DNA from: Candidatus Magasanikiibacteriota bacterium | GTDB taxonomy: Bacteria; Patescibacteriota; Patescibacteriia; Magasanikbacterales; GWA2-37-8 | Length of the DNA stretch: 18,777 nucleotides | Direction of reading: 5' to 3' | Assembly: GCA_026396535.1 (NCBI GenBank) | Contig: JAPLWP010000017.1 | Location: forward strand, 1 to 18,777 | Shown: in pieces, positions 7,807-15,975 of the stretch | How the letters are laid out: each line of letters starts with the position of its first letter | Numbering within the stretch: position 1 is the first letter of the stretch | Notes under the pieces: model-generated | Database searches by the model: none | Seen by the model: the letters and a program-made list of their open reading frames with translations, nothing else | Told to the model about the DNA's origin: nothing | Made by a program: the position numbers and the translations under genes

Positions 7807-7809
7807 ATA

Positions 7810-8916
7810 TTATCCGGCTCTAGCGGCTTTGAATTTAGAATATTGTTCAGTAACAAATTTTTCCATCTCGGTTTTGAATCGGTCGGTAGAAAAACTTTGA
7901 GCGTGGTTGCGGATTTTGGTACTGTCAAAAGTGGTCTGGTCAAAATTCAGCAAGGTGTGCAGTAGAGATTCCCAGGTCTGTTCGCTGAAAAATACTCCGG
8001 TTTCATTGGGAATTACGGTTTCGGTGGCACCGCCTTGATTGAAGGCGATAATGGGGCGACCGGCGGCCATAGCTTCTAGTGGAGTGATGCCAAAATCTTC
8101 TTTTTGAGGATGGATAAAAGCTCTAGCTTCGCTGAGAAGTTTTATTTTTTCTTCTTCGGAAATTTTACCGTAGAATTCGATATTGGCTTTAGCGATTCTT
8201 TTGAGATGGGGGTATTCGCTGCCGGTGCCGAAAATTTTCAGAGGCCAGCCTAGGCGGTTGAATACTTTTATTATTAGATCCATACGTTTGTATGGTACCA
8301 GGCGTCCACCGGCTACAAAATAATTTTCTACTTTGGGAGCAATTTGAAATCTAGCGGTGTCTACCGGAGGGAAAATTATTTGGCTTGGACGGCGATAGTA
8401 TTTTTCAATACGACGCTTCACGGTATTGGAGTTGGCGATGAATTGATCAACACGCTGGGTGCTAAGCTGATCCCACAAACGCAAGCGATGAGTAAGAAGC
8501 GGTAAAATAATTTTTACCAAGCGATTATTTTTTAGATCAGATAAATAGTTGTTGCCATCACCCCACAAAAATCGTGGTGGTGTGTGGCAGTAGGCGATAT
8601 GCAGAGTGTCAGTGGAAGTAATTACACCTTTGGCAAATCCAGAAGAGGAAGAAATAACCAGATCAAATCCCTGCAATTGGTGGCGCTCGGTAGCTAGAGG
8701 CATCAGCGGCAGGTACCACTGAAAAATTTGATTAACAAAAGGAAAATGATTTAAAAAAGAGGTGCGAATTTTTTCATGATCCAAATAATTTATTTTATTG
8801 GCATCGTGAAATAAAACAAAAATTGGCGCGTCTGGCCAAATTTCATGTAAGGCTTTAAGCACTTTTTCTGCCCCTCCATCCTGAGAAAGATAATCGTGAA
8901 CTAGGGCCACCTTCAT
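7810..8916 (-). CDS. GT4 family glycosyltransferase (mannosyltransferase-like), second gene of the glycan operon
   Basis: A 368-residue GT-B enzyme. It begins MKVALVHDYLSQDGGAEKVL, the opening seen in WbaZ-type GT4 enzymes, with AYCHTPPRFLW at 108-118, AGGRLVPYKR at 202-211 and EX7E at E273/E281 (KEDFGITPLEAMAAGRP). The acceptor is probably the polyprenyl-linked sugar made by the preceding gene product. The ATG overlaps the upstream TGA as ATGA, a classic sign of translational coupling, so the two proteins are made together. It is not a close copy of the other two glycosyltransferases here, suggesting a different linkage. Mannose as donor is only a family-based guess. Confidence 0.88.
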   Translation of the reverse strand: MKVALVHDYLSQDGGAEKVLKALHEIWPDAPIFVLFHDANKINYLDHEKIRTSFLNHFPFVNQIFQWYLPLMPLATERHQLQGFDLVISSSSGFAKGVITSTDTLHIAYCHTPPRFLWGDGNNYLSDLKNNRLVKIILPLLTHRLRLWDQLSTQRVDQFIANSNTVKRRIEKYYRRPSQIIFPPVDTARFQIAPKVENYFVAGGRLVPYKRMDLIIKVFNRLGWPLKIFGTGSEYPHLKRIAKANIEFYGKISEEEKIKLLSEARAFIHPQKEDFGITPLEAMAAGRPIIAFNQGGATETVIPNETGVFFSEQTWESLLHTLLNFDQTTFDSTKIRNHAQSFSTDRFKTEMEKFVTEQYSKFKAARAG

Positions 8917-10334
8917 ATAATAGATCCGGTTTTTCGCAAAACGATAAATGGAGTTTTAATTAAAATTACCAAATCGGTAAATAGGCTCCAATGTTCAATA
9001 TAGAAAATATCCAAACGAGCTTCTTCGTCAAAGCTCAAATTGCTGCGTCCGGAAATTTGGGTAATCCCGGTAATGCCCGGCTTGATAGCCAGGACAGTTT
9101 TGTGCCATTTTTCATATTTATTTACTTCGCGTGGCTGGTGTGGACGTGGACCGACCAGACTCATTTCACCCTTTAAAACATTGAAGAATTGTGGAAACTC
9201 ATCGATACTAAAGCAGCGAATAAAGCGACCAAACGGAGTAATGCGTGGGTCATTTTTTATTTTATAGACCGGGCCTTTCTTTTCACTTTTTTCTTCAATT
9301 AATTTCTTTTCTAATTTCAAAGCTTCTTCGCCATCCTTGCCAAATTGATCGCCGGTGCAATATTTTTGATACATCGAACGAAATTTTAGAGTAAGGAATT
9401 TTTCACCCTCTTGTCCGACGCGTTCATTTTTATAAATAATTGGAAACCCACTTTCTATCGCAATCACGATAGAGGTAATCAGGAAGACAGGAGAGAGAAC
9501 AATAATCAAAAATAAACTGCCCACAATATCAGCTAGGCGTTTGAGCAGACTGCCCCAGCCACCTAGACGAGTGCGGCGCAATTCAATGATTGGAATGCCG
9601 GCAATAGTGGACACGGACATATTGGAAGATATAGTAGCGAAAAGATCGGCAGAGTATTTGAAAGTAATATGATTTTCGTTGGCAAAATCAATAGCTTGAA
9701 GAGCTTCTTCTTCATGGCTTTTTGGATTGGTGAAAATAATTTCATCAACGCCGGATTTTTTGAGGCTGTTAAATTTTTCCAAACTAAAATGAGGAACTTG
9801 AGCCACTATTTTGTAGCCAAAGTGAGAATAAGTAGTAAAAGTTTTTAAAATTTGTTCTTCTACTTCACCGCTGCCAATGATGACGGTGCGGCGTAGGCCT
9901 AGTCCCAGGCGATAGCAGAGAATTTTTAGCAGTCTCAGAGTAATACGGGCGGCACATACATAGATCACGGCCAATATCCAACTGGCTAACACCAAAAAGC
10001 GAGAGTCAAATTTTTGGAAAGTAAAAAATACATAAATGGTGATAGCGGCAAACCCAGTGGCGCAAGCAAAAAAGACGCGGTTGAGCTCGCTGGTCAATTT
10101 GCGGTTGGGATTGGTGCTGTACAATCCAGAAATTGCAAAGATCGCAATCCATCCACCGGCTACGATAAGGGCGAGCGGCCAGTATTTATCCCAGGGCAGA
10201 TTGAAAATCACCGGACGAATAGCGGTGGTGATTTTGGCAAAACGCAAACTATAGGCCGTAAAGGCGGCCAAGATCAGCATGAAATAATCTAGAGGTAACT
10301 GTAAAAAAGTAAATGTAAGTTCAAAGCGTTTCAT
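8913..10334 (-). CDS. polyprenyl-phosphate sugar-1-phosphotransferase (WbaP/ExoY type), first gene of the glycan operon
   Basis: A 473-residue membrane enzyme expected to transfer a sugar-1-phosphate from a UDP-sugar to undecaprenyl phosphate, the committing step of surface-glycan synthesis. It has four N-terminal membrane segments (about 12-135) and a Rossmann-like CoA-binding-3 domain (about 146-250, VIIGSG at 151-156). After a membrane re-entrant helix (270-292) comes the catalytic Bac_transf domain: NERVGQ 303-308, KFRSM 317-321, the Asp-Glu pair D378/E379 in SIDEFPQ, LVGPRPHQPREV 393-404 and KPGITGITQISGR 418-430. A charged insert (about 325-355) separates KFRSM from the NDPR motif. The gene leads a three-gene operon and shares an ATGA overlap with the next gene. 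Its predicted mRNA starts almost at the ATG. Confidence 0.92.
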   Translation of the reverse strand: MKRFELTFTFLQLPLDYFMLILAAFTAYSLRFAKITTAIRPVIFNLPWDKYWPLALIVAGGWIAIFAISGLYSTNPNRKLTSELNRVFFACATGFAAITIYVFFTFQKFDSRFLVLASWILAVIYVCAARITLRLLKILCYRLGLGLRRTVIIGSGEVEEQILKTFTTYSHFGYKIVAQVPHFSLEKFNSLKKSGVDEIIFTNPKSHEEEALQAIDFANENHITFKYSADLFATISSNMSVSTIAGIPIIELRRTRLGGWGSLLKRLADIVGSLFLIIVLSPVFLITSIVIAIESGFPIIYKNERVGQEGEKFLTLKFRSMYQKYCTGDQFGKDGEEALKLEKKLIEEKSEKKGPVYKIKNDPRITPFGRFIRCFSIDEFPQFFNVLKGEMSLVGPRPHQPREVNKYEKWHKTVLAIKPGITGITQISGRSNLSFDEEARLDIFYIEHWSLFTDLVILIKTPFIVLRKTGSII

Positions 10335-10341
10335 GCTCTAT

Positions 10342-10370
10342 ATTTTAAGCTAAAAACGATTTATCGTCAA
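10342..10370 (-). promoter_or_regulatory. promoter of the glycan operon
   Basis: On the minus strand, TTGACG (10370-10365), 17 bases, then TAAAAT (10347-10342). Transcription would start around 10335, one or two bases before the ATG at 10334, so the mRNA is effectively leaderless. It is divergent from the plus-strand promoter at 10383-10411. Confidence 0.6.
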
Positions 10371-10382
10371 TTGGTCCAAAAA

Positions 10383-10411
10383 TTGACTTTTGCCCACAAT
10401 TTAGATAAAAT
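10383..10411 (+). promoter_or_regulatory. promoter of the housekeeping operon
   Basis: TTGACT (10383-10388), 17 bases, then TAAAAT (10406-10411). The predicted start of transcription is near 10418, eight bases before the ATG at 10426, and no ribosome binding site is present. The -35 box lies 12 bases from that of the divergent glycan promoter. Confidence 0.6.
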
Positions 10412-10425
10412 TAAGCCATTAAAAT

Positions 10426-10719
10426 ATGCAATTGATTTTTTCAGCCACTCAAGTGAATGATCCGGAACACTTTATCCGCCGCTGTGGATATGGGCTGCAC
10501 CGCACGCGTACCGGTGAGACTAGCTATGTGAAGCGAGTGCATCGCGACTGGTATCCGAGATTTCATGTGTATGTAAAAAAACAAGGTGAAAATTTTGTTT
10601 TCAATTTACATCTGGATCAGCGTGCACCCGTATATGAAGGACAGACTGCTCATGCTGGAGAATACGATGGCGAAGTGGTAGAGCGTGAAGCTGAAAGAAT
10701 AAAAAATACTGTGGTATGA
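10426..10719 (+). CDS. small conserved-looking protein of unknown function
   Basis: A 97-residue soluble protein, rich in His, Arg and aromatic residues: HFIRRCGYGLHRTRTGE (15-31), DWYPRFHVYVKK (41-52), LHLDQRAPVYEG (61-72) and THAGEYDG-like AHAGEYDGEVVEREAERIK (75-93, coordinates from the ATG). I recall similar short proteins in CPR genomes but know of no function. The alternation of short strands, the charged C-terminal helix and the clustered His residues would fit a compact metal- or nucleic-acid-binding fold; that is speculation. It opens the operon and its TGA overlaps the ATG of adk, so translation of the two is coupled. Gene status is well supported by the promoter, the overlap and the composition. 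Confidence 0.75.
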   Translation: MQLIFSATQVNDPEHFIRRCGYGLHRTRTGETSYVKRVHRDWYPRFHVYVKKQGENFVFNLHLDQRAPVYEGQTAHAGEYDGEVVEREAERIKNTVV

Positions 10720-11215
10720 TGAAAAAAATTCTAATATTTATCGGTCCTCCGGGCTCAGGCAAAGGTACTCAGGCCAAATTGCTAGCCCAAAAATACGGTT
10801 TTAAACATATTTCTACCGGTGATTTGTTGCGCGAGCTAACTACCAATGAACAGGCGAGCGAGCAACAGAAAGAAGCGCTGGAAGAAATGAAAGCCGGTAA
10901 GCTTGTGCCAGATTGGCTTATCTATGAATTGGCTTTTGCAGCGGTAAAAGAAAATTTGGACAATGGAAAAGGCGTGGTCCTCGATGGCGCAATTCGAAAT
11001 TTGGAACAAGCGCAAAAATATCAAGAATTTTTTGAACAAAATAGTTGGAGCGACGAAGTGCTCACGGTAGAAGTAGCTTTAAGTGATGAAGAAGCTTTCA
11101 ATCGTCTGACCAAACGCCGAATTTGCAAAAATTGTGGAGAAATTATTTATTAAAAGTGCTCGACGGCAATCAGAGTATTGAAAAAGTGAGCACAGATATT
11201 GCCGCTTTGTTTTAA
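10716..11215 (+). pseudogene. adk: adenylate kinase gene, internally deleted and frameshifted
   Basis: Adenylate kinase interconverts ATP, AMP and ADP. The open part (10716-11153, 145 residues) has the P-loop GPPGSGKGT (10-18), AMP-site STGDLLRE (33-40), DGAIRN (90-95) and the start of a zinc-type LID, RRICKNCGEII. It then stops abruptly. Directly after the stop, in another frame, 11156-11215 encodes VLDGNQSIEKVSTDIAALF, which is what the C-terminus of an adenylate kinase looks like. So the second CxxC of the LID, the arginines after it and part of the CORE, roughly 50-60 residues, are gone and the frame is broken. The short product should not be active. ATG 10716 and ATG 10719 are equally placed as starts. 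As adk is normally essential, either another copy exists or the assembly lost bases here. Confidence 0.85.
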
Positions 11216-11225
11216 ATAATTTTAT

Positions 11226-12038
11226 ATGGCCAACATCAAAAATCCACAAGAAATAAAACAGATCCTAGCTGCCTGTAAATTAACTGGTGAAGTTTTGGAA
11301 AAATTACAAACTCTTACCAAACCTGGTATGAGTACTTTGGAGGTGGATGTGTTGGCGGAAAAAATGATTCGTGATGCGGGTGGCCGACCTGCTTTTAAAG
11401 GCTATACCACTGGCCCAGGCGATACTCCATTTCCAAATACCATTTGTGCTTCGGTAAATGAAGAGCTGGTACACGCTATCGCTACCAAAGAAAAAATTCT
11501 TAAAGATGGCGATATTTTTACGATTGATATTGGCATGCAATGGCCTTTCAAAAAAGGTGAGCCGGGATATTTTACTGATACCGCTATTACTTTTGTGGTA
11601 GGTAAAAGTAAACCAACGGCTGAAATTCAAAAATTATTGGATGTCACTCGTGATTCTATGTATGCTGGTATTGCAGCTGCGGTGCCGGGTAATAGTGTGG
11701 CTGACATCGGCAAAGCCGTAGAAAATTATGTAAAATCTCAAGGAAAATACGGTATCGTGCGTGATTTGGTAGGGCATGGCGTAGGTCATGCGGTGCATGA
11801 AGATCCAAAGATTCCAAATTATTATGATCCAAAATTGGAAAAGATAAAATTGAAACCAGGGATGGTGATTGCGATTGAACCGATGATTGCGCTGGGTACT
11901 TGGAAAGTAAAAATGGCTGATGACGGTTGGACAATCTTGATGGCTGATGATTCTATGTGCGCGCATTTTGAACATACTATTGTAATCACTGAAACTGGAA
12001 ATATCGTCGCTACTCAAAGACCTAGTGAAAAAATTTAA
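11226..12038 (+). CDS. map: methionine aminopeptidase type I
   Basis: Removes the initiator methionine from new proteins in the cytoplasm. At 270 residues it is near the family length. The two-metal site is complete: D101 (in TIDIG), D118 (in FTDTAIT), H184 (in GHGVGHAVHE), E218 (in AIEPM) and E249 (in HFEHT); the substrate-contacting H83 and H191 are also there. The loop between the two aspartates (WPFKKGEPGYF) is about six residues longer than in the E. coli enzyme. The gene follows adk by ten bases, a pairing that in many bacteria belongs to the ribosomal-protein operon after secY; here no ribosomal genes are in view. Eight bases separate it from ruvX. No ribosome binding site is visible. 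Confidence 0.96.
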   Translation: MANIKNPQEIKQILAACKLTGEVLEKLQTLTKPGMSTLEVDVLAEKMIRDAGGRPAFKGYTTGPGDTPFPNTICASVNEELVHAIATKEKILKDGDIFTIDIGMQWPFKKGEPGYFTDTAITFVVGKSKPTAEIQKLLDVTRDSMYAGIAAAVPGNSVADIGKAVENYVKSQGKYGIVRDLVGHGVGHAVHEDPKIPNYYDPKLEKIKLKPGMVIAIEPMIALGTWKVKMADDGWTILMADDSMCAHFEHTIVITETGNIVATQRPSEKI

Positions 12039-12046
12039 TCTCAAAC

Positions 12047-12427
12047 ATGAATATTCTCGCTATTGATTTTGGAACAAAAAATATCGGCCTGGCTTGGAGC
12101 GATACCGGGATCGGGGTAGTGTTTCCATTTGGCGTGATAAAAAATGAAGATAAAAACAAAGCTAAAAGAGAATTGCTCGATTTTATCAAAAAAGAAAGAG
12201 CGGAAAGATTGGTAGTAGGACTACCATTTTCTCTAGACGGTGGTGAAAATAAAAATACCGAGCGTATCCGTGAATTTGTAGTAGATTTAAAAACAGATAT
12301 AAAAGTAGATTTCTTTGATGAGCGTTTTTCATCCGCTCAGGCCGATCGCTCAGAGGGTGGGGTTAGCCGTGATGAAAAATCGGCCATGATAATCTTGGAG
12401 GGATATTTGCATAAGCTAAAAAAATAG
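12047..12427 (+). CDS. ruvX: RuvX/YqgF-family RNase H-fold nuclease (putative Holliday junction resolvase)
   Basis: A 126-residue protein, slightly shorter than the usual 135-140. It opens ILAIDFGTKNIGLAWSD with the first acidic residue D7, and has VVGLPFSLDG (56-65), the DERFSS motif (91-96) and a C-terminal KSAMIILEGYL helix. The family has an RNase H-like fold. Members are linked to Holliday junction resolution and, in E. coli, to processing of the 16S rRNA precursor 5' end. The stretch before the last helix is a few residues shorter than usual, but the key acidic positions appear present. It sits between map and recO in the same operon, with a one-base gap to recO. Confidence 0.92.
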   Translation: MNILAIDFGTKNIGLAWSDTGIGVVFPFGVIKNEDKNKAKRELLDFIKKERAERLVVGLPFSLDGGENKNTERIREFVVDLKTDIKVDFFDERFSSAQADRSEGGVSRDEKSAMIILEGYLHKLKK

Positions 12428-12428
12428 C

Positions 12429-13136
12429 ATGTACTCCTTTGTTCTCAAACGTTCAGATTTACGCGAGAATGATCAAATGGTCACATTATATACTCTGGAA
12501 AAAGGCAAAGTGGACGCTTTGGCCCGCGGAGTGAAAAAAATACTTAGCAAAAACTCGGCCTATTTGTTGCCGGTTTTTTTAATTGATGCGGAAGTGTTGG
12601 CCGGCAAAGAGGTAAATCACCTTACCAAAGCTTTGCCGATGTTTGTATATAAAAATATTTTGGAAGATTTAAATAAGATGAGTTTGATGCAGACGGTTTT
12701 TAAATGGGTAAATATTTTGACTAAATACGAGAGTGATCCCAAGATTTTTCTTTTGATAAAAAGTTGGATGGAATTTTTGGACCAGACCACTCAAATCAGT
12801 GCTGGCTTGGCCTATGGATTTTTGGGAAATATTTTGATTGCTTTGGGATTTGGTCCCGAGCTTGATAGCTGTATATTTTGTCAGACCAAAGATAATCTGA
12901 CCTCTTTTTATCCAAGTGCCGGTGGGGTAGTATGTAGAAATTGCTTTCTTTTAAAAAAACAGGCCGGCTCCCAGATATATCCTTTGCGCGCCATTGATCT
13001 GCAGGCGATGCGTTTACTTTTTGGCAATAATTGGGATAAAATATTAGAACAAAATACAGAGATTGCCAACAGGCTAGTGTTTTTGTATGGGCAATATCAC
13101 AGCGAGCGCAGATTGCCAAAATACAAAGTCGTTTAG
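12429..13136 (+). CDS. recO: DNA repair protein RecO
   Basis: RecO helps load RecA onto SSB-coated single-stranded DNA during recombinational repair. The 235-residue protein has the N-terminal OB-fold (MYSFVLKRSDLRENDQMVTL, then GKVDALARGVKK at 26-37), a helical middle part and a four-cysteine zinc site: C148-x2-C151 and C169-x2-C172 (CIFC, CRNC), as in many RecO proteins. Length and architecture are normal. Placement straight after ruvX groups two recombination-related genes in one transcript. A 43-base AT-rich gap follows before argH. Confidence 0.93.
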   Translation: MYSFVLKRSDLRENDQMVTLYTLEKGKVDALARGVKKILSKNSAYLLPVFLIDAEVLAGKEVNHLTKALPMFVYKNILEDLNKMSLMQTVFKWVNILTKYESDPKIFLLIKSWMEFLDQTTQISAGLAYGFLGNILIALGFGPELDSCIFCQTKDNLTSFYPSAGGVVCRNCFLLKKQAGSQIYPLRAIDLQAMRLLFGNNWDKILEQNTEIANRLVFLYGQYHSERRLPKYKVV

Positions 13137-13179
13137 TTTTAATAATTTAAAATATTTATAAATTTAATTTTCTTCTACT

Positions 13180-14481
13180 ATGTCAAAATTGTGGCAAAAG
13201 AAAAATAGCGTAATCAACAAATTGGTAGAGAGCTACACGGTAGCGGAGGATTATAAATTGGACAAAGAAATTTGTCTCTACGATATGGAAGCTAGTTGGG
13301 CGCACGCACAGGGTCTTCATAAAATTGGATTATTAACATCGAAAGAATTAGCGACTCTCAAAAAAGGTTTGGCCGCTTTAAAAGCAGATTGGCTGGCTGG
13401 TAAAATTGAGATTACGGTAGCGGACGAAGATTGTCATACCATGATCGAGAATTATTTGGTAAAAAAAATAGGGGCAGTAGGTAAAAAAATCCACTCCGGT
13501 CGTAGTCGTAATGATCAAGTGCTGGTAGCGCTGCGCCTGTATCTCAAAGATAGTTTATTCAAGGTAAGAGGGCTGTCATTGCAAGTAGCCGAAAGTCTTT
13601 TGAAGAAAGCAAATCAGTATAAGAATGTCCCAATCTCTGGATATTCTCATTATCAGATAGCGATGATTAGTAGTGTCAGTCATTATATGGGCGCTTATTT
13701 AGAAAGTGTTTTGGATGATATAGATTTTCTGGATAAAGTAATATCGTCATTAGATAAAAATCCACTGGGCAGTGCGGCGGGATTTGGTGTAAATGTCGCT
13801 TTGGATCGTGCCTTCACAGCCGATAAATTAAATTTTTCTGCTATTCAAGTAAACTCTCTTTATTGTCAAAACAGCAAAGGAAAAATGGAGAGTATGTATT
13901 TGGAAGCTTTGTCTCAGCTCATGCTCACTGCCGGTCGGGTAGCCAATGACTTTATTATTTTTACGATGAAAGAATTAAATTTTTTCCAAGTAGATGAAAG
14001 TTTGACTACCGGATCCAGCATTATGCCGCAAAAGAAAAATTTGGATACCATGGAAATTTTGCGTGCCAATGTAAAAGTGGTAATTAGTAATGGACTTTTG
14101 ATAAAAAATTTGGCAGTTGGGGTATTGTCGGGCTATAATCGTGATACTCAGCTGCTTAAAAAACCTATTTTTGAAAGTACCAAAATTACTCTTGATTCAC
14201 TTCAGATTCTGGACCTATTAATAAATAATTTCGTTCCAAACGAAGAGGAAATAAAATCCAAAATAGGAGTAGAAATCTTGGCCGCTGATGTGGCTTTAAA
14301 TTTGGTGAAGACCAAAGGTCTGGCTTTCCGTGATGCTTACCGTGAAGCTATGGCCAATTTGCCAAAAGATAAAGTAGACTATGTAAAAGAAATAAAAAAG
14401 AAAATATCTTTGGGATCTGCCGGTAATTTGGGATTGGAGATCTACAATAAACGCATAAAACAATTGAAAGTAAGAGCCTAA
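13180..14481 (+). CDS. argH: argininosuccinate lyase
   Basis: Splits argininosuccinate into arginine and fumarate. The 433-residue protein is of the fumarase/aspartase superfamily, slightly shorter than the usual 450-470. It has SGRSRNDQV (106-114), GYSHYQ (154-159, where most have GYTHLQ), PLGSAAGFG (195-203), the catalytic serine loop GSSIMPQKKN (278-287) and YNRDTQ (319-324). Active-site elements are present, although several are variant. No argG, carbamoyltransferase or other arginine gene lies in the window. In a genome with few biosynthetic pathways it may be a salvage step or act on a related substrate. It is the last gene before a strong terminator whose stem includes its stop codon. 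Confidence 0.92.
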   Translation: MSKLWQKKNSVINKLVESYTVAEDYKLDKEICLYDMEASWAHAQGLHKIGLLTSKELATLKKGLAALKADWLAGKIEITVADEDCHTMIENYLVKKIGAVGKKIHSGRSRNDQVLVALRLYLKDSLFKVRGLSLQVAESLLKKANQYKNVPISGYSHYQIAMISSVSHYMGAYLESVLDDIDFLDKVISSLDKNPLGSAAGFGVNVALDRAFTADKLNFSAIQVNSLYCQNSKGKMESMYLEALSQLMLTAGRVANDFIIFTMKELNFFQVDESLTTGSSIMPQKKNLDTMEILRANVKVVISNGLLIKNLAVGVLSGYNRDTQLLKKPIFESTKITLDSLQILDLLINNFVPNEEEIKSKIGVEILAADVALNLVKTKGLAFRDAYREAMANLPKDKVDYVKEIKKKISLGSAGNLGLEIYNKRIKQLKVRA

Positions 14482-14497
14482 TAGGCTCTTACTTTTT
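14470..14497 (+). terminator. rho-independent terminator overlapping the argH stop codon
   Basis: GTAAGAGCCT (14470-14479), a three-base loop, AGGCTCTTAC (14483-14492), then TTTTT. AAA and TTT flanks extend the pairing. The argH TAA (14479-14481) lies at the stem top and loop. It ends the operon that begins at 10426. Confidence 0.88.
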
Positions 14498-14510
14498 ATC
14501 TTTTTTTACC

Positions 14511-14539
14511 TTGCCAAAGTTAAATATATTTGGTAGTAT
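14511..14539 (+). promoter_or_regulatory. promoter of asnS
   Basis: TTGCCA (14511-14516), 17 bases, then TAGTAT (14534-14539), preceded by TGG, giving an extended -10 (TGnTAGTAT). The -35 TTGCCA and 17-base spacing match the promoter at 4143-4171. The leader would be about 18 bases. Confidence 0.55.
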
Positions 14540-14563
14540 CCCTATGTCTTTTAATTGAAAAAT

Positions 14564-15856
14564 ATGAATATTTTGATCAAAGAAATCTCCAAACATGTCG
14601 GCGAGACCGTGACCATAAAAGGTTGGCTCTACAACAAACGCAGCAGTGGTCCAATCGCATTCTTGGAATTGCGTGATGGTTTTGGATTTGTGCAGGGTGT
14701 GGCGGTACAAAAAGCTCTGAATCCAGAAGTATGGCAGGCTTGTGAAGATGTGACTCAGGAGTCATCTCTTATCGTGACCGGTGAAGTCACTAAACATCCC
14801 AAAAAAGAAAATGTTTTTGAATTGCAAATTAAAGATTTTAAAATTATTCAAAAGGCAGTAGATTATCCAATTGCCCACAAAGAACATGGCCCGGATTTTC
14901 TCATGGATAATCGTCATCTGTGGTTGCGCTCCAAACGCCAGTGGGCGATATTGCGTGTGCGCGATGCGGTGATCATGGCTATCAATGAATATTTGCACCA
15001 GGAAAATTTTATCAAAACCGATTCTCCGGTTTTCACCCCGAATGCTTGCGAAGGTACCACTACACTTTTTGCGGTACCATATTTTGATCTGGGTGAAGCG
15101 TTTCTTTCTCAGTCTGGTCAGCTGTATATTGAGGCCGCTATTGCTTCGGTCGGACGCTGTTATGATTTTGGTCCGGTATTTCGTGCGGAAAAAAGTAAGA
15201 CCAAACGCCATCTTACTGAATTTTGGATGATGGATGCCGAAGCCGCATTTGTAGAACATGAAGATAATTTGAAAATTCAAGAAGGTCTTGTGCGCCACAT
15301 CGTGCGCTATTGTTTGGAACACTGTATGGAAGAATTAACTATTCTTGAACGCAATATTGAAACTCTAAAAAAAGCCGACGCACCATTTACTCGTTATACT
15401 TACGATGAAGCGATAGTAAAATTAAATGCGATGGGCAGTGATATTAAATATGGTGAAGATTTGGGTAATGATGACGAAGGACTTCTCACTAAAGATTCCG
15501 AGGTGCCGGTATTTATTGAAAAATGGCCAAAGAGTATTAAGCCATTTTATATGAAACGCTCAGCTGAAAATCCAGATCTAGTTTACAATGATGATTTGAT
15601 TGCGACTGAAGGTGGCGGTGAGTTGATTGGTGGTAGTCAGCGTGAAGATGATATTGAATTATTGACTGCACGCATCAAAGCCGAAGGACTCAACGAAGCG
15701 GACTATAGTTGGTACACTGATCTGCGCAAATATGGCAGCGTGCCACATTCTGGATTTGGTATCGGGCTTGAACGCGCTGTGCGCTGGATTACTGGTGTGG
15801 AGCATATTCGTGAATGTATTCCTTTCCCTAGAACTATTAGCCGCTTGAAGCCATAA
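14564..15856 (+). CDS. asnS: asparaginyl-tRNA synthetase
   Basis: Charges tRNA-Asn with asparagine; class IIb. From ATG at 14564 the protein is 430 residues; a TTG three codons upstream is possible, but the ATG gives the standard N-terminus. An OB-fold anticodon-binding domain covers about 1-98 ([27 protein letters not shown]). The catalytic domain has the motif 1 region [13 protein letters not shown] (152-164), motif 2 [21 protein letters not shown] (206-226) and motif 3 [12 protein letters not shown] (397-408), with R423 in PFPR. The Cys in ACEG, rather than Ser, favours AsnRS over AspRS. The extra domain of bacterial AspRS is absent. A promoter in front and a terminator behind show it is transcribed alone. 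Confidence 0.93.
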   Translation: MNILIKEISKHVGETVTIKGWLYNKRSSGPIAFLELRDGFGFVQGVAVQKALNPEVWQACEDVTQESSLIVTGEVTKHPKKENVFELQIKDFKIIQKAVDYPIAHKEHGPDFLMDNRHLWLRSKRQWAILRVRDAVIMAINEYLHQENFIKTDSPVFTPNACEGTTTLFAVPYFDLGEAFLSQSGQLYIEAAIASVGRCYDFGPVFRAEKSKTKRHLTEFWMMDAEAAFVEHEDNLKIQEGLVRHIVRYCLEHCMEELTILERNIETLKKADAPFTRYTYDEAIVKLNAMGSDIKYGEDLGNDDEGLLTKDSEVPVFIEKWPKSIKPFYMKRSAENPDLVYNDDLIATEGGGELIGGSQREDDIELLTARIKAEGLNEADYSWYTDLRKYGSVPHSGFGIGLERAVRWITGVEHIRECIPFPRTISRLKP

Positions 15857-15861
15857 AAAAT

Positions 15862-15896
15862 AAAATAACTCCTGAATTAGGGAGTTATTTTTATTT
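15862..15896. terminator. hairpin terminator after asnS
   Basis: AAAATAACTCC (15862-15872) and GGAGTTATTTT (15881-15891) pair perfectly over an eight-base loop and are followed by a T-rich run. The A-rich left arm would also let it act on minus-strand transcripts. Confidence 0.8.
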
Positions 15897-15938
15897 ATGT
15901 TGCAGTGTACGATTGTTCTTCTGTTAGATGTCCTCTTC

Positions 15939-15967
15939 TTGACAATAATACCCCCAGGGGGTATTAT
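15939..15967 (+). promoter_or_regulatory. consensus promoter of the metal-response cluster
   Basis: A perfect TTGACA (15939-15944), 17 bases, then TATTAT (15962-15967). The predicted start is near 15974, two bases before the ATG of the repressor gene, so the transcript is leaderless or nearly so. The spacer is filled by the palindromic operator, so repressor and polymerase would exclude each other. Confidence 0.75.
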
Positions 15968-15970
15968 TGT
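15942..15970. promoter_or_regulatory. palindromic CsoR-type operator
   Basis: A perfect 29-base palindrome with one central base: arms ACAATAATACCCCC (15942-15955) and GGGGGTATTATTGT (15957-15970). The TACCCCC/GGGGGTA core is the known CsoR-family operator pattern. It overlaps the end of the -35 box, the whole spacer and the -10 box, so binding should block transcription of the repressor gene and those behind it, with release on metal binding. Confidence 0.85.
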
Positions 15971-15975
15971 AATAT

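Noticed and set aside
7552..7965. 137-codon open frame on the plus strand
   Set aside because: Spans the junction of two well-supported glycosyltransferase genes on the other strand and shows no domain pattern.
11634..12044. 136-codon open frame on the minus strand
   Set aside because: Antisense shadow of map, with a composition typical of noncoding frames (many His, Ile and Ser).
14762..15322. 186-codon open frame on the minus strand
   Set aside because: Lies wholly inside asnS; the translation has no recognisable motif, while the plus strand has all class II synthetase motifs.
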